DNA of 33,503 bases from a virus. The notes below the pieces were generated by a model, which was not told where the DNA came from, made no database searches, and saw nothing but the letters and a program-made list of their open reading frames with translations. The stretch spans positions 1 through 33,503 of the IMG/VR virus record IMGVR_UViG_3300045747_000353. One strand, given 5' to 3'. The position numbers and the translations under genes are program-made. Below, in pieces: positions 10,492-19,814 of the stretch (position 1 is its first letter; each line of letters starts with the position of its first letter).

Positions 10492-11334
10492 TTAGTTCCA
10501 AGGATAGATATCAGTTACAAAGGTAACTGCGTTTGGTACAATCTTGTCTTTGTACTTTTCTAGATTATTTTGAACAGTTTCTGGAAAGTAGTCATCAATC
10601 TGGACATACTCAAATTTTTCAGTTCCATCAAATCCCAGCAAGCCTACTTTGTTTTCAATCATCCAATCAACATTTAGTTTATCTAAAATTGCAGGAGTAT
10701 TTGTTTCTGCATGAGCAAAATTCTTAATCTTATTTGCAGCAAACTCAGTATTACCAAAGTAAGTAAAATGCCAACCTGCATGCGTAATTGCAATAATTTC
10801 AGATGTTGGTTTTTGAGTCCACGGAAATGTATATCCACGTTCAGTTTGTGGATCTGTAAATACTCGACCGCGTGTAACCATAATATTACAATGCAATTGA
10901 GAATTTACCATCAAGTAATTTAATTTAAAGTAGGACATCATAATTCCTAGCTTGTATCTATCGTAGTCGTTAGGGTCGACTTTAATCATATCAATTGCAT
11001 CTGGTCGAGGAATTTCATCGCAGTCTGCAACAATAACAATGTCGTCAGGTGCTAAATCAGTTAGTCCACGTTCAATCGCTTTTCTTTGGAACATTTCGTT
11101 TTCCCAAGAATTCGCAGAGTTAGGCATATCGTCTACTAATATGTGCCGAATCTTACTTTCGTATTTTTTAAACTTATCCCAATTGTCCTTGAGAAAATAA
11201 GGTTTGGGGTTATTTTGGTGTGTTCGATTTGCTTCCGCAATTACGAAAAAATCTACACTGTTCCAAAGCTCCTCAAGTCTGAGTTCCAAAATATCGAACT
11301 CGTTGTAAAATGTAAAACAATCAAAAACTCTCAT
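10492..11334 (-). CDS. Glycosyltransferase family 17-like
   Basis: 280 residues. The N-terminal MRVFDCFTFYNEFDILELRLEEL and later VIAEANRTHQNNPKP and DDIVIVADCDEIPRP match GT17 (the family of beta-1,4-mannosyl-glycoprotein GlcNAc transferase), with DxD at DCD. It transfers a sugar from a nucleotide donor; acceptor and donor cannot be read from sequence. The start has AGGGAA upstream, and a TTAAATA late-type box lies at 11359-11364. It is divergent from the plus-strand glycan operon. Confidence 0.85.
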   Translation of the reverse strand: MRVFDCFTFYNEFDILELRLEELWNSVDFFVIAEANRTHQNNPKPYFLKDNWDKFKKYESKIRHILVDDMPNSANSWENEMFQRKAIERGLTDLAPDDIVIVADCDEIPRPDAIDMIKVDPNDYDRYKLGIMMSYFKLNYLMVNSQLHCNIMVTRGRVFTDPQTERGYTFPWTQKPTSEIIAITHAGWHFTYFGNTEFAANKIKNFAHAETNTPAILDKLNVDWMIENKVGLLGFDGTEKFEYVQIDDYFPETVQNNLEKYKDKIVPNAVTFVTDIYPWN

Positions 11335-11358
11335 TCTAATTCCCTGTAATATTGTATC

Positions 11359-11364
11359 TATTTA
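11359..11364 (-). promoter_or_regulatory. Late-promoter-like box TAAATA (for GT17/UXS)
   Basis: TTAAATAG on the minus strand 25 nt before the GT17 start, with a proper Shine-Dalgarno between. Confidence 0.4.
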
Positions 11365-11412
11365 ATATAGCATCTCTTCGCTCAAGAGTAAATTGAGTTT
11401 GCTATATAGAAT

Positions 11413-11418
11413 TAAATA
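11413..11418 (+). promoter_or_regulatory. Late-promoter-like box TAAATA (for glycan operon)
   Basis: ATTAAATAG on the plus strand, 22 nt before the first operon gene and back-to-back with the box serving GT17. Confidence 0.4.
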
Positions 11419-11440
11419 GTGTAAACTATACACTTAATGG

Positions 11441-12241
11441 ATGCAACCGATGCGTAATTTTTCGACGATGGGAACTTTTGGGGATACAATTTACAGTTTG
11501 TGTCTAACCAAAATGTTAGGAGGCGGGAATCTTTATGTTAAGCTAAATGCACTTGATGATTTTTGCAGAAATGTAATAGGTTGGAAAGATGCAGGCCCTG
11601 CAAAGGGAAGATACACACAAAGAGATTTCGAAATGATTGAGCCGTTGCTCAATGCTCAAGACTATCTGCACACTGTTGCAGTTTGGAATGGCGAACCTGA
11701 TTGCGAAGATTACATCGATCATTGGAAAATGCATCTTATTAAAGGTTGGCAAGGCAATCAAACAGAATGCTACGCACTAACAAAAGGCATGGATATTCAT
11801 AATATTGATGTTAAAAAGAAAGTGCTTTGGGAACCGTGGCTAACTCCGGTTTCTCCAATTGTAGTTCCTGGCAAGCCAATTGTAGTAAACAGAACTGTTC
11901 GGTATCTCTATGGCGCGCCTAGCGACGAGTGGTACCAATGGATTGAAAACGGACTTGGCGAGTATGGCATGTTTGTTGGCTCTCCGCAAGAACACGCAGA
12001 TTTCGAAGAACTATTTAAGACCAAGATTCATTATCAAAAGACAAATGACTTACTTGAACTTGCGCAAGTTATTCAAGGATGCGAACAGTTTATAGGTAAT
12101 CAAAGTGTAGGGCTTAGTATTGCTATTGGATTAGGTAAATCCTATAGATGCGAAGTTCGCAAAGATTACGAATCAACACAAACACCACATGGTGGGTACG
12201 GCGACACATGGTTCCCACGCATTAACGGGTTTTACTTTTAA
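11441..12241 (+). CDS. GT-B glycosyltransferase, heptosyltransferase-like (GT9-type fold)
   Basis: 266 residues. GTFGDTIYSLCLTKML at the N terminus and FIGNQSVGLSIAIGLGK at the C terminus match the two nucleotide-sugar-binding edges of heptosyltransferase-like GT-B enzymes; the protein is shorter than typical members (~340). It is paralogous along its full length with the minus-strand gene at 20527 (GxxGDxxxSL, GxYTQRDFExIEPLL, FIGNQS..IAIGLGK). The start may be the second ATG (11450), which aligns better with the paralog. It opens the operon 8 bp before the next gene. Confidence 0.7.
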   Translation: MQPMRNFSTMGTFGDTIYSLCLTKMLGGGNLYVKLNALDDFCRNVIGWKDAGPAKGRYTQRDFEMIEPLLNAQDYLHTVAVWNGEPDCEDYIDHWKMHLIKGWQGNQTECYALTKGMDIHNIDVKKKVLWEPWLTPVSPIVVPGKPIVVNRTVRYLYGAPSDEWYQWIENGLGEYGMFVGSPQEHADFEELFKTKIHYQKTNDLLELAQVIQGCEQFIGNQSVGLSIAIGLGKSYRCEVRKDYESTQTPHGGYGDTWFPRINGFYF

Positions 12242-12249
12242 AGGATACT

Positions 12250-12948
12250 ATGCATGCACTAGTTGAGCTACACGATAGCAACTATCAACCGTTGGCAGAT
12301 TTAACGTGGGAACAAAATAAAGTTCCGTACGCTGAAAAACACGGATACAAAACATTTTGCCGTATTGGCGGAATGAAACAAGGGTCAACAATCGGATATC
12401 AAAAAATTCATTTTATTCGAGAACTAATGTATGACAATCCTGATATCGAGTGGTTTTGGTGGACAGGAACCGATGCAATGATTATGAATTTTAATACACG
12501 AATTGAGGATAAAGCACTTGATCCGTATCATTATTATGTATCTGCAGATGTAAACGGTATTAACGCAGATAGTTTACTGTTTAGAAATACCTCCGAAGGA
12601 CGATCGTTTATTGAAGAGGTAATTCGTATTGAGCCAGAAGCATCAAAATTCTGGGATTCGGAGCAACGCGCAATGGCAACAGTTATGGGACTGCCGCCCG
12701 CCACCGGAGACGACAAATGGCCGCCCGGCACAAGAATAAGCGATCAGTGGAAAGACATCTGCAAGATTATGCCGCAACGGTATATGAATGCGTTTAACTA
12801 TGAACTGTATCATTACACTGATCACAGAGATAGATTAGGTCAAGATGGCAATTGGCAAGTAGGCGACTGGTTAATCCATTGGCCTGCAACTTCTCTTGAA
12901 CACCGAATCCGGTTGGCAAGCTTTTACAAAGAACATATAATTAAATAA
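12250..12948 (+). CDS. Galactosyl/mannosyltransferase-like (GT34-type)
   Basis: 232 residues. The lines WEQNKVPYAEKHGY, GYQKIHFIRELM and IEWFWWTGTDAMIMN (DxD-like TDA) and GINADSLLFRNTSEG fit the GT34 galactosyl/mannosyltransferase fold. A full-length paralog is at 19158. Its stop overlaps the next gene start by one base. It probably adds a hexose in the glycan assembled by this operon. Confidence 0.7.
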   Translation: MHALVELHDSNYQPLADLTWEQNKVPYAEKHGYKTFCRIGGMKQGSTIGYQKIHFIRELMYDNPDIEWFWWTGTDAMIMNFNTRIEDKALDPYHYYVSADVNGINADSLLFRNTSEGRSFIEEVIRIEPEASKFWDSEQRAMATVMGLPPATGDDKWPPGTRISDQWKDICKIMPQRYMNAFNYELYHYTDHRDRLGQDGNWQVGDWLIHWPATSLEHRIRLASFYKEHIIK

Positions 12949-14267
12949 TGAAACATATACTAGACCAAATTAGAACATACATTGACGAGAAACATGCAGC
13001 CAAGATTTGGACTGCTGGAAAAGACTTTGTCAATTACGCGGGCCCGCATTTTAATGCAGACGAAATTGTTTCCGCTGCCGAGACACTACTAAACGAATGG
13101 TTAGTAATGGGAAATAAGAGCATTAGATTTGAAACACTATTTCCGAAGCAGTTCGGAAAGCAGTTCGGTGTATTAACCAACTCCGGGAGCTCTGCTAACT
13201 TGCTAATGATGGCTGCACTTACAAGTAAGCGCGGGCACAATCTACCTAAGGGCACTAAAGTATTAATGCCTATTGCAGGCTTCCCCACAACATTAAACCC
13301 TACACTGCAAGTTGGATTTACTCCTGTGTTTGTTGATATCGAAGTCGATACACTAAACATTGACTTAGCCCACGCAGAACGTATCCTTGCCGAAAATCCA
13401 GATATTGAAGTAATCACATTTGCGCACGTTCTCGGCAATCCTCCTAATATGGATAAGGTTATGGAACTAGTTAACAAGTATGATTTAATATTGCTTGAAG
13501 ACTGCTGCGATGGCCTTGGTACAACTTACGATAGCAAACCGTTAGGTTCGTTTGGTGAGTTTGCAAGTTGTAGTTTCTATCCTGCACACCACATGACAAT
13601 GGGCGAAGGCGGGTTTGTTGCAGTAAACAATAAAACACAAGAAGACATCGTTCGTGCATTTCGTGAATGGGGTCGTGGATGCTATTGCGTTGGACCAGAA
13701 GCTAATAAGCTAAAGTGTGGAACTTGCAAGTGCAGATTTAGTGAATGGATTCCTGAGATGCCGGGTGTCATATTTGATCACAAATATGTGTATGACGAAA
13801 TCGGTTACAATCTAAAACCTATTGAAATTCAAAGTGCAATGGGGCTTGAACAAATTAAGAAACTTCCAGAGATACATACTCTGCGTCAACGCAATTATAG
13901 TTTGCTATTTGCAATCTATGAGAAATACGAACAATTCTTCCACATCCCTCGGCCACAAGATAAGGCAGATGTTAGTTGGTTTGCATTTCCATTAACAATT
14001 CGTAAGGATGCTCCGTTTACACGAATGGAAATTGTAGATTTCTTAGAAGAAAACTTAATACAAACTCGCCCGTACTTTGCAGGTAACATCATGTTACAAC
14101 CTGCTTACAGTCACTTGATGAACCCAGCTGATGCCCGCGATAATTTTCCAGTTGCTACATTCACTATGAAGAATACTTTCTTCCACGGATGCAGCCCTGT
14201 TATTACTCCCGAGCAAATTGCATACATGGGTGAGAAGATTGATAAATTTATGAGTTCATATCTATGA
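12948..14267 (+). CDS. CDP-4-keto-6-deoxyglucose 3-dehydrase-like (RfbH/E1 family)
   Basis: 439 residues, the RfbH length. It has the DegT/DnrJ aminotransferase fold with D185 (LLEDCCDGLG) for PLP/PMP binding. The catalytic Lys is replaced by His: SFYPAHHMTMGEGG, H214, the hallmark of the PMP-dependent 3-dehydrases. The cysteine cluster C245, C247, C257, C260, C262 (GRGCYCVG...CGTCKC) fits the E1 [2Fe-2S] site. It would remove the C3 hydroxyl of a 4-keto-6-deoxy sugar. It overlaps the following TPP-enzyme gene by 4 bp, suggesting that pathway step comes next. No obvious E3 reductase is present. Confidence 0.88.
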   Translation: MKHILDQIRTYIDEKHAAKIWTAGKDFVNYAGPHFNADEIVSAAETLLNEWLVMGNKSIRFETLFPKQFGKQFGVLTNSGSSANLLMMAALTSKRGHNLPKGTKVLMPIAGFPTTLNPTLQVGFTPVFVDIEVDTLNIDLAHAERILAENPDIEVITFAHVLGNPPNMDKVMELVNKYDLILLEDCCDGLGTTYDSKPLGSFGEFASCSFYPAHHMTMGEGGFVAVNNKTQEDIVRAFREWGRGCYCVGPEANKLKCGTCKCRFSEWIPEMPGVIFDHKYVYDEIGYNLKPIEIQSAMGLEQIKKLPEIHTLRQRNYSLLFAIYEKYEQFFHIPRPQDKADVSWFAFPLTIRKDAPFTRMEIVDFLEENLIQTRPYFAGNIMLQPAYSHLMNPADARDNFPVATFTMKNTFFHGCSPVITPEQIAYMGEKIDKFMSSYL

Positions 14268-14887
14268 TTACTGCACAAGAACTAATTGATTTTGAAACCG
14301 AGATAGGTGATCTCTTTAATTCTGCAAAGATAAAAGCCCCTATCCATTTATATGCAAATAACGAAGAAAATGTTATGCGGGTATTTGAAAAAGTTAATTC
14401 TGAAAAAGATTGGGTCTGCTGCACTTGGCGTAATCACTATCAAGCACTTCTTAAGGGTATACCTAAGGAAGTGCTTAGAGAAAAGATTTTACAAGGTAAG
14501 AGCATGGTCATGAACTTACCAGAGTATAAATTTATTTGCTCAAGTATCGTCGGTGGTATTCCAAGTATTGCTACTGGAATTGCACTTGCTGCTAAGTTAA
14601 AAGGTGGTAGCGAACATGTATGGTGTTGGACAGGTGATATGTCTGCAGAGACCGGCGCATGGACAGAAGCATACAAGTATGCTGTTGCACAAAATTTACC
14701 AATCACATTTATAGTAGAAGATAACGAATTGAGTGTGTTGTCTCCTACTCACGAACTGTGGGGTAGTAACAAATGGTATCTTCCAGAGCAAGGAGTTAAT
14801 TGGTATGAAAGTCCCAATTTAATTTATTACAAATACAAAAACGGAAAGTATCCGCATGCGGGTGCAGGTTTACGGGTACAATTCTAA
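14264..14887 (+). CDS. Thiamine-diphosphate enzyme, alpha/N-terminal subunit (transketolase/E1-alpha-like)
   Basis: 207 residues. The TPP/Mg motif runs from GD (124-125, TGDMSAETG) to DN (153-154, VEDNELS), 30 residues apart as expected. WRNHYQALLKGI and IVGGIPSIATGIALAAKLKG match E1-alpha. It is shorter than PDH E1-alpha and paired with a beta-like gene, so the enzyme is a split two-subunit form. In this context it may add or move a two-carbon unit on a keto sugar rather than serve central metabolism. One-base stop/start overlap with the next gene. Confidence 0.8.
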   Translation: MITAQELIDFETEIGDLFNSAKIKAPIHLYANNEENVMRVFEKVNSEKDWVCCTWRNHYQALLKGIPKEVLREKILQGKSMVMNLPEYKFICSSIVGGIPSIATGIALAAKLKGGSEHVWCWTGDMSAETGAWTEAYKYAVAQNLPITFIVEDNELSVLSPTHELWGSNKWYLPEQGVNWYESPNLIYYKYKNGKYPHAGAGLRVQF

Positions 14888-15429
14888 TGGCAACTACAAA
14901 AGATTATAATGATGCACTAAAGGAAGCAATGAACTGGCTTGCTGCTCAAGAGAAGACGATCATTCTCGGGCAAGCAGTTTGTTATGCAGGTACCGGATGC
15001 TATGATAGCCTAACTGAAGTTCCTGCAAATAAGAAGATGGAATTCCCTGTCGCAGAAAACTTTCAAATTGGTGTTAGCACAGGGCTTGCATTAAATGGAT
15101 TTATTCCGGTGTCTGTTGTCCCAAGATGGAACTTTTTACTATGTGCTACCGATCAAATTGTTAATCACTTAGATAAAATGAAGGCTATGAGTAGTGGAGC
15201 ATGTACTCCTAATGTTATCATTCGAGTTGCTGTGGGATCAGAAAAGCCTGTTGATCCACAAGATCAACATAAAGGCAATTTCGCCCAAGCATTTAGATTA
15301 ATGTGTAAGAACATAGATATTGTAGAATTGCATTATGTTAATGATATCCTACCTGCATACAAAGCAGCGTACAATAGAACCGACGGTAAGAGCACCATCT
15401 TAGTAGAATTTCCGGACTACGGTAAATGA
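14887..15429 (+). CDS. Thiamine-diphosphate enzyme, beta/C-terminal subunit (transketolase/E1-beta-like)
   Basis: 180 residues. The line FPVAENFQIGVSTGLALNGFIPV corresponds to the E1-beta/transketolase pyrimidine-binding domain (E55 in VAEN is the likely TPP-activating glutamate). DQIVNHLDKMKAMSSG is also typical. The C-terminal transketolase domain is absent. It overlaps the SDR gene by 4 bp. Together with the preceding gene it should form the heterodimer; the donor substrate (pyruvate or ketose) is not evident. Confidence 0.8.
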   Translation: MATTKDYNDALKEAMNWLAAQEKTIILGQAVCYAGTGCYDSLTEVPANKKMEFPVAENFQIGVSTGLALNGFIPVSVVPRWNFLLCATDQIVNHLDKMKAMSSGACTPNVIIRVAVGSEKPVDPQDQHKGNFAQAFRLMCKNIDIVELHYVNDILPAYKAAYNRTDGKSTILVEFPDYGK

Positions 15430-16229
15430 AGGTTGTCATATTAGGTGCAGGCGGATTTTTAGGAAGTAACATTCTTAAAAATCTGCTGATTAAAGGATTT
15501 GATGTCGTTCCGGTATTAAGACAAGATCTTGATCTTACAAACTTTAACAACGTCTCACGATTTCTTCATGCAACTAAACCAGACATAGTGATAAACTGTG
15601 TCATCCCAGGCGGAAGAAACAAAATTGATAATCTCGATCAAAGTGATTTCGACGAACATTTAAAAATATTTTTAAATTTTTATAATCTATCACACTATTT
15701 TAAAAAATTCTTTAGTATCGGTTCGGGCGCAGAGTTTGATAGGTCCACTGAAATATTTGATGCACACGAAACAAATATTCTAACTTGTGATCCTATTGAT
15801 ATATACGGAAAACTCAAGAACACTACTGCACGTATTTCTATGCAGGATCCTAAATTTTATACATTAAGAATATTCGGGTGTTTTGATAAAACAGAATCAG
15901 CTAATAGGCTGTTTAGTAAAATTCAAAATTCTAACGAAATAACAATTGACGATCGATGTTTTGATTTTATTAGTGTTAAAGATTTTTGCACGGTGCTACG
16001 CCACTTCATAAATACTGATACGATTTACAGAGATGTTAACTGTGTATATAACGATAAGCGAAAACTTAGCGACATCGCTAATCTGTTTATAAAAACACAC
16101 GATTTACATACTCGAATAATAATCAACACAACACAAAATCTTAGCTATTCAGGTAATGGCGGTAGATTAGAAATAATGAACTTGCCCCTAGATGGGCTCG
16201 TTAAAAGTATCAAGGAATATAATGAGTAA
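15426..16229 (+). CDS. NAD-dependent epimerase/reductase (SDR, RmlD-like)
   Basis: 267 residues. GAGGFLGSN at residues 7-15 is the dinucleotide site; the N-terminal layout (VLRQDLDLTN) resembles RmlD-type reductases. YGKLK (about residue 125) supplies the YxxxK pair. It probably reduces or epimerises a keto-sugar nucleotide. It overlaps the next gene by 8 bp and is AT-richer than its neighbours. Confidence 0.75.
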   Translation: MKVVILGAGGFLGSNILKNLLIKGFDVVPVLRQDLDLTNFNNVSRFLHATKPDIVINCVIPGGRNKIDNLDQSDFDEHLKIFLNFYNLSHYFKKFFSIGSGAEFDRSTEIFDAHETNILTCDPIDIYGKLKNTTARISMQDPKFYTLRIFGCFDKTESANRLFSKIQNSNEITIDDRCFDFISVKDFCTVLRHFINTDTIYRDVNCVYNDKRKLSDIANLFIKTHDLHTRIIINTTQNLSYSGNGGRLEIMNLPLDGLVKSIKEYNE

Positions 16230-17169
16230 GAAAATTGTTTATGTAACTGGCTGTTTAGGGTTTATTGGATTTCATGTAACTCAAGCATGTTTAAATAGAG
16301 GTTGGTATGTTAAAGGTATCGATAAGATTACATATGCTGCAAATGTGAATTTATTACCAGAACTAGAAAAGTACGAAAACTTTTCGTTTGAACAAATCGA
16401 TATAAATGATATGGATACACTTTATGAATGTGACTACATCATTAATACTGCCGCAGAGACACATGTAGATAACTCTATTGCATCATCTGATGTATTTGTT
16501 AAGAGTAACATTGACGGTGTACATAATTTATTGAAACTTGTAAAACAAAAGTACAAGTTTAAAATGCCGACATTACTACACTTTAGCACAGACGAAGTCT
16601 ACGGAGATATTGTAGACGGCGCCCATACAGAAACTGACTTACTAAAACCAAGTAATCCGTATTCAGCAACTAAAGCAGCCGCAGATATGTTAGTGTTAGC
16701 ATGGGCACGAACATATGGACTTCCGTTTGTTATTGTACGTCCTACTAACAATTACGGCATTGGACAATATACTGAAAAGTTTATTCCACATACTGTTAAG
16801 CACCTTAATTTAGGTAAGGCGGCGCCGTTACATGATATGGGGCTACCTCGTCGTACTTGGTTACATGCAGGTGATACTGCTAATGCTGTACTTAAAATCA
16901 TCGATTCAGATGTTAAGAACGAGATTTTTAATATTGCAGGTAACTACGAAGAATCAAACATTATTGTTGCTAACAAGATTATTACACAAATGCAATTACC
17001 CGGCGACTCCATGCAATATTTAGATCTAAGTGTAAAACGCCCGGGGCAAGATGTTCGGTATGCTATTAATGATAATAAGTTGCAAGCATTGGGATGGAGA
17101 GCAGAAGCAGACTTTGACACAGTGCTTAAAGATGTTGTTAAGTATTACACCAAGAATTTCATTTGGTAA
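16222..17169 (+). CDS. dTDP-glucose 4,6-dehydratase-like (RmlB family)
   Basis: 315 residues from the ATG at 16222, chosen for its AAGGA site. TGCLGFIGFH binds NAD, HFSTDEVYGD carries the dehydratase T-D-E triad, and YSATKAAAD gives YxxxK; NNYGIGQYTEKFIPH is also RmlB-like. It converts a hexose nucleotide to the 4-keto-6-deoxy form, the substrate needed by the RfbH-like and RmlC-like enzymes here. No nucleotidyltransferase gene is seen, so the activated sugar must come from the host or elsewhere in the genome. Confidence 0.87.
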   Translation: MSKKIVYVTGCLGFIGFHVTQACLNRGWYVKGIDKITYAANVNLLPELEKYENFSFEQIDINDMDTLYECDYIINTAAETHVDNSIASSDVFVKSNIDGVHNLLKLVKQKYKFKMPTLLHFSTDEVYGDIVDGAHTETDLLKPSNPYSATKAAADMLVLAWARTYGLPFVIVRPTNNYGIGQYTEKFIPHTVKHLNLGKAAPLHDMGLPRRTWLHAGDTANAVLKIIDSDVKNEIFNIAGNYEESNIIVANKIITQMQLPGDSMQYLDLSVKRPGQDVRYAINDNKLQALGWRAEADFDTVLKDVVKYYTKNFIW

Positions 17170-17172
17170 CAT

Positions 17173-17700
17173 ATGATTGATGTAACTGAACTTAGTATTC
17201 CCGGACTTAAATTAATTAACTTAGCACGACATTCAGACACCCGAGGATGGCTAAATGAAATTTGGAGAGACTCTTGGAGCGACCAAATTGGACTAAAAGA
17301 TCCGTTTATCCAGGATATGCTTTCATGGAATGATCAATCTTATACATTAAGGGGCCTGCACGGCTTATCGGTTGATCAATATAAGCTAGTGTCTGTTGTT
17401 AACGGAAGCGTATTTGATGTGGTAGTTGATGCAAGACCTAATAGCCCTGCTTTCAAGTCACATATATCAGTTATGCTTTCTGTTAATACGCCGTCAGTAT
17501 TGTTAGTACCACCCGGATGTTTTCACGGTTACTTAACATTAGAACAAAACACAGCAGTTGCTTATAAAGTTAGTCACTACCACTCCGCTGGAATTGATAG
17601 GGGAATTAATTGGGCTGATCCCACTTTAAATATCAATTGGCCATTACACGGTAATACTCCTATTATTAGTGATAGAGACTTAAATCATCCAAACTTATGA
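17173..17700 (+). CDS. dTDP-4-keto-6-deoxyhexose 3,5-epimerase-like (RmlC family)
   Basis: 175 residues, standard length. DTRGWLNEIW, TLRGLHGLSVDQYKLV (catalytic His H63), VFDVVVDARPNSP and VPPGCFHGYL align with the RmlC cupin. Many RmlC proteins read RGLHYQ; this one reads RGLHGL, so specificity may differ. It would epimerise C3 and/or C5 of the 4-keto-6-deoxy sugar made by the preceding enzyme. It overlaps the next gene by 4 bp. Confidence 0.87.
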   Translation: MIDVTELSIPGLKLINLARHSDTRGWLNEIWRDSWSDQIGLKDPFIQDMLSWNDQSYTLRGLHGLSVDQYKLVSVVNGSVFDVVVDARPNSPAFKSHISVMLSVNTPSVLLVPPGCFHGYLTLEQNTAVAYKVSHYHSAGIDRGINWADPTLNINWPLHGNTPIISDRDLNHPNL

Positions 17701-18440
17701 ATATATTAATCACTGGTGGGAATGGCTATCTTGCCAGACACCTTGCATCTCATTTATCTAAAGCGCATAATGTATATGCGCCCGGTAGAGATCAGCTTGA
17801 TTGTATGGATGCAGTTGCCGTAGAAGAATGTTTCAATATCCATAATTTTGATACAGTAATACATACTGCATTAACTGGGAGAGAAGTTTTATTTTCTCAG
17901 GAAAGAAAATATTGGGACGATGCTATAACGATGTGGAACAATGTGCGAAATCATAAAACTAAGTTTAAACAACTTATACATTTTGGTAGTGCATATGATA
18001 TGTTTGATAATCCTTATGGTCAAGGAAAGAAAGCGATTGCAGAGAGTTGTGAAGTAACTGATAACTTTTATAATTTAAGGTTATATGGTAATTTTCACTA
18101 TACTGAAAAAGATACTCGATTTTTTAAAAAGATGTATAGTGAATCACATTTCGTAATTTCAGAAAATAAACAATTTGATTATTTTCATCTCGAAGATATA
18201 TTTCCTATTGTAGATTTTGTAATTAACGAACACCCGGCTATTCGTGCTTTTGATGTTGTTTATAAAGAGAAGCGTACACTAATATCGCAAGCAATGGAGT
18301 TTTGCGAGTTAAACGAAATTAAACCTATATTAGAGGTTCTAAAAGAAGGAACTGATATGATAGGCAACAGTACTATACTCGATTCGTTTAACTTAAATCT
18401 CCAAGGGCTCGCAACAGGATTTACAAAATATAAATTATGA
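17697..18440 (+). CDS. NAD-dependent epimerase/dehydratase (SDR family)
   Basis: 247 residues. GGNGYLARHL at residues 7-16 binds NAD(P); YGQGKKAIAE contains YxxxK. It resembles the SDR at 15426 in length and C-terminal layout. It is probably the final reductase or epimerase for the deoxy sugar. It overlaps both neighbours by 4 bp. Confidence 0.75.
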   Translation: MNILITGGNGYLARHLASHLSKAHNVYAPGRDQLDCMDAVAVEECFNIHNFDTVIHTALTGREVLFSQERKYWDDAITMWNNVRNHKTKFKQLIHFGSAYDMFDNPYGQGKKAIAESCEVTDNFYNLRLYGNFHYTEKDTRFFKKMYSESHFVISENKQFDYFHLEDIFPIVDFVINEHPAIRAFDVVYKEKRTLISQAMEFCELNEIKPILEVLKEGTDMIGNSTILDSFNLNLQGLATGFTKYKL

Positions 18441-19156
18441 AAATTAGAATTTCGTATCACATAGTTGCACAATACGGTTGGGAGGAGATTACAACTAACT
18501 GTATCAACAAAATGAAAAGATCTGGATTGTGGGATGCTGCAACAGAGATTCATATGATGTGTCATTACCAGCCATCATTATTTTCAGAATTCACAAAAAC
18601 TCTTAGTCCTAACGACGATCGTATTTACTGGCACTTGTTTACAAATAGTGTAGTAAAGAGAGGTGAAAGTTACACAAATAATAGACTAAAAGATATTTGC
18701 GATAACGATACTGAAGATTGGAATGTGTTAAGACTGCATAATAAAAGTTCTAACTATACACATCATCCTGATCAAGTGCTTGCTTATAAATGGCGAGACC
18801 TTATGGAGTATTGGAATATCGAACGATGGGACCTGTTGTGTTCAAAACTTAATCAAGGATTTGATGTAGCAGGTAACGAGTGGATGGACGAGCCGTGGCC
18901 ACATTTTAGCGGTAATGTTTGGTGGGCAAAGAGTAGCTATATTAGAAAGTTACCAGCATTACCATTGCCCCTAGATATTAATACTCCTGCAACAATAGAT
19001 TTAAAAGGACATCCTCCAAGACACGAAGCAGAAGCATGGATGGGAATTGCATCCCCAAAAGCGTGGTCAGCACTCCCTGAACTAACTACTTGGGGTCACC
19101 CAAAAATAGGCGATGGTTGGGATAATCCTAACATCCCGTTTAACGATAAAGAATAA
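18437..19156 (+). CDS. Glycosyltransferase-like protein
   Basis: 239 residues. I do not recognise a formal family with certainty. HFSGNVWWAKSSYIRKLP is a motif found in polysaccharide glycosyltransferases, and EAWMGIASPK follows it. LCSKLNQGFDVAGNEW precedes it. There is no signal peptide. It sits between sugar-synthesis and transferase genes, so a transferase role fits. Confidence 0.6.
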   Translation: MKIRISYHIVAQYGWEEITTNCINKMKRSGLWDAATEIHMMCHYQPSLFSEFTKTLSPNDDRIYWHLFTNSVVKRGESYTNNRLKDICDNDTEDWNVLRLHNKSSNYTHHPDQVLAYKWRDLMEYWNIERWDLLCSKLNQGFDVAGNEWMDEPWPHFSGNVWWAKSSYIRKLPALPLPLDINTPATIDLKGHPPRHEAEAWMGIASPKAWSALPELTTWGHPKIGDGWDNPNIPFNDKE

Positions 19157-19157
19157 T

Positions 19158-19814
19158 ATGAAAATTGGAATGGTACACCTATATACTGCAAACTACAAAT
19201 CTATGGCAGAAATTACGTTACCGGGAAAAGAACAGTATGCAAAAAGACACGGATACACGTTGTTTAACAAAGATGACAAGTTTATTCCGAATGTTCACAT
19301 CGGCACACAAAAATGTTACTATATACTCGAGTTAATGGAACAACATCCCGAAATAGAATGGTTCTGGCATGCCGGTACAGATTGCCTAATTACAAATCAT
19401 AATATACCATTAGAAAGTTTGATAGATCCCAATCCAACCATACATTTTATTGTATGTAAGGACGATCACGGTATTAATGCTGATGTGTTTTTTATTCGTA
19501 ATTCTCAAGAAGGTAAAGATTATCTTCAACATTTAACAACGCCACATCCTGCATCAGGTACTGAGCAAGGACATATGTGGGACGACGAACATAATCCAGT
19601 GTGGCGTGCAATTACAACATATCTGCCTCAAGTGTATATGAATGCATATGATTTAAAACACTATCCTCATAAACGAGGACTCGACGTATTTGGATCTAGG
19701 GGAAATTGGAATGTAGGGGATTTCCTTTTACATGCTGTTTCTGGTGCAGTTGCAGATGCATATCCCTGGAAACTGAACATTCTTAACGAACATATAAACG
19801 AAGTACAAAAATGA
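19158..19814 (+). CDS. Galactosyl/mannosyltransferase-like (GT34-type), paralog of 12250
   Basis: 218 residues from the ATG at 19158. YAKRHGYTLF, GTQKCYYILELM, IEWFWHAGTDCLITN and GINADVFFIRNSQEG match the gene at 12250 position by position, and both end with a similar NWNVGDFLLH line. The DxD-like site is TDC. The two copies have diverged strongly, so the duplication is old and they may add different sugars. It overlaps the methyltransferase gene by 4 bp. Confidence 0.7.
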   Translation: MKIGMVHLYTANYKSMAEITLPGKEQYAKRHGYTLFNKDDKFIPNVHIGTQKCYYILELMEQHPEIEWFWHAGTDCLITNHNIPLESLIDPNPTIHFIVCKDDHGINADVFFIRNSQEGKDYLQHLTTPHPASGTEQGHMWDDEHNPVWRAITTYLPQVYMNAYDLKHYPHKRGLDVFGSRGNWNVGDFLLHAVSGAVADAYPWKLNILNEHINEVQK

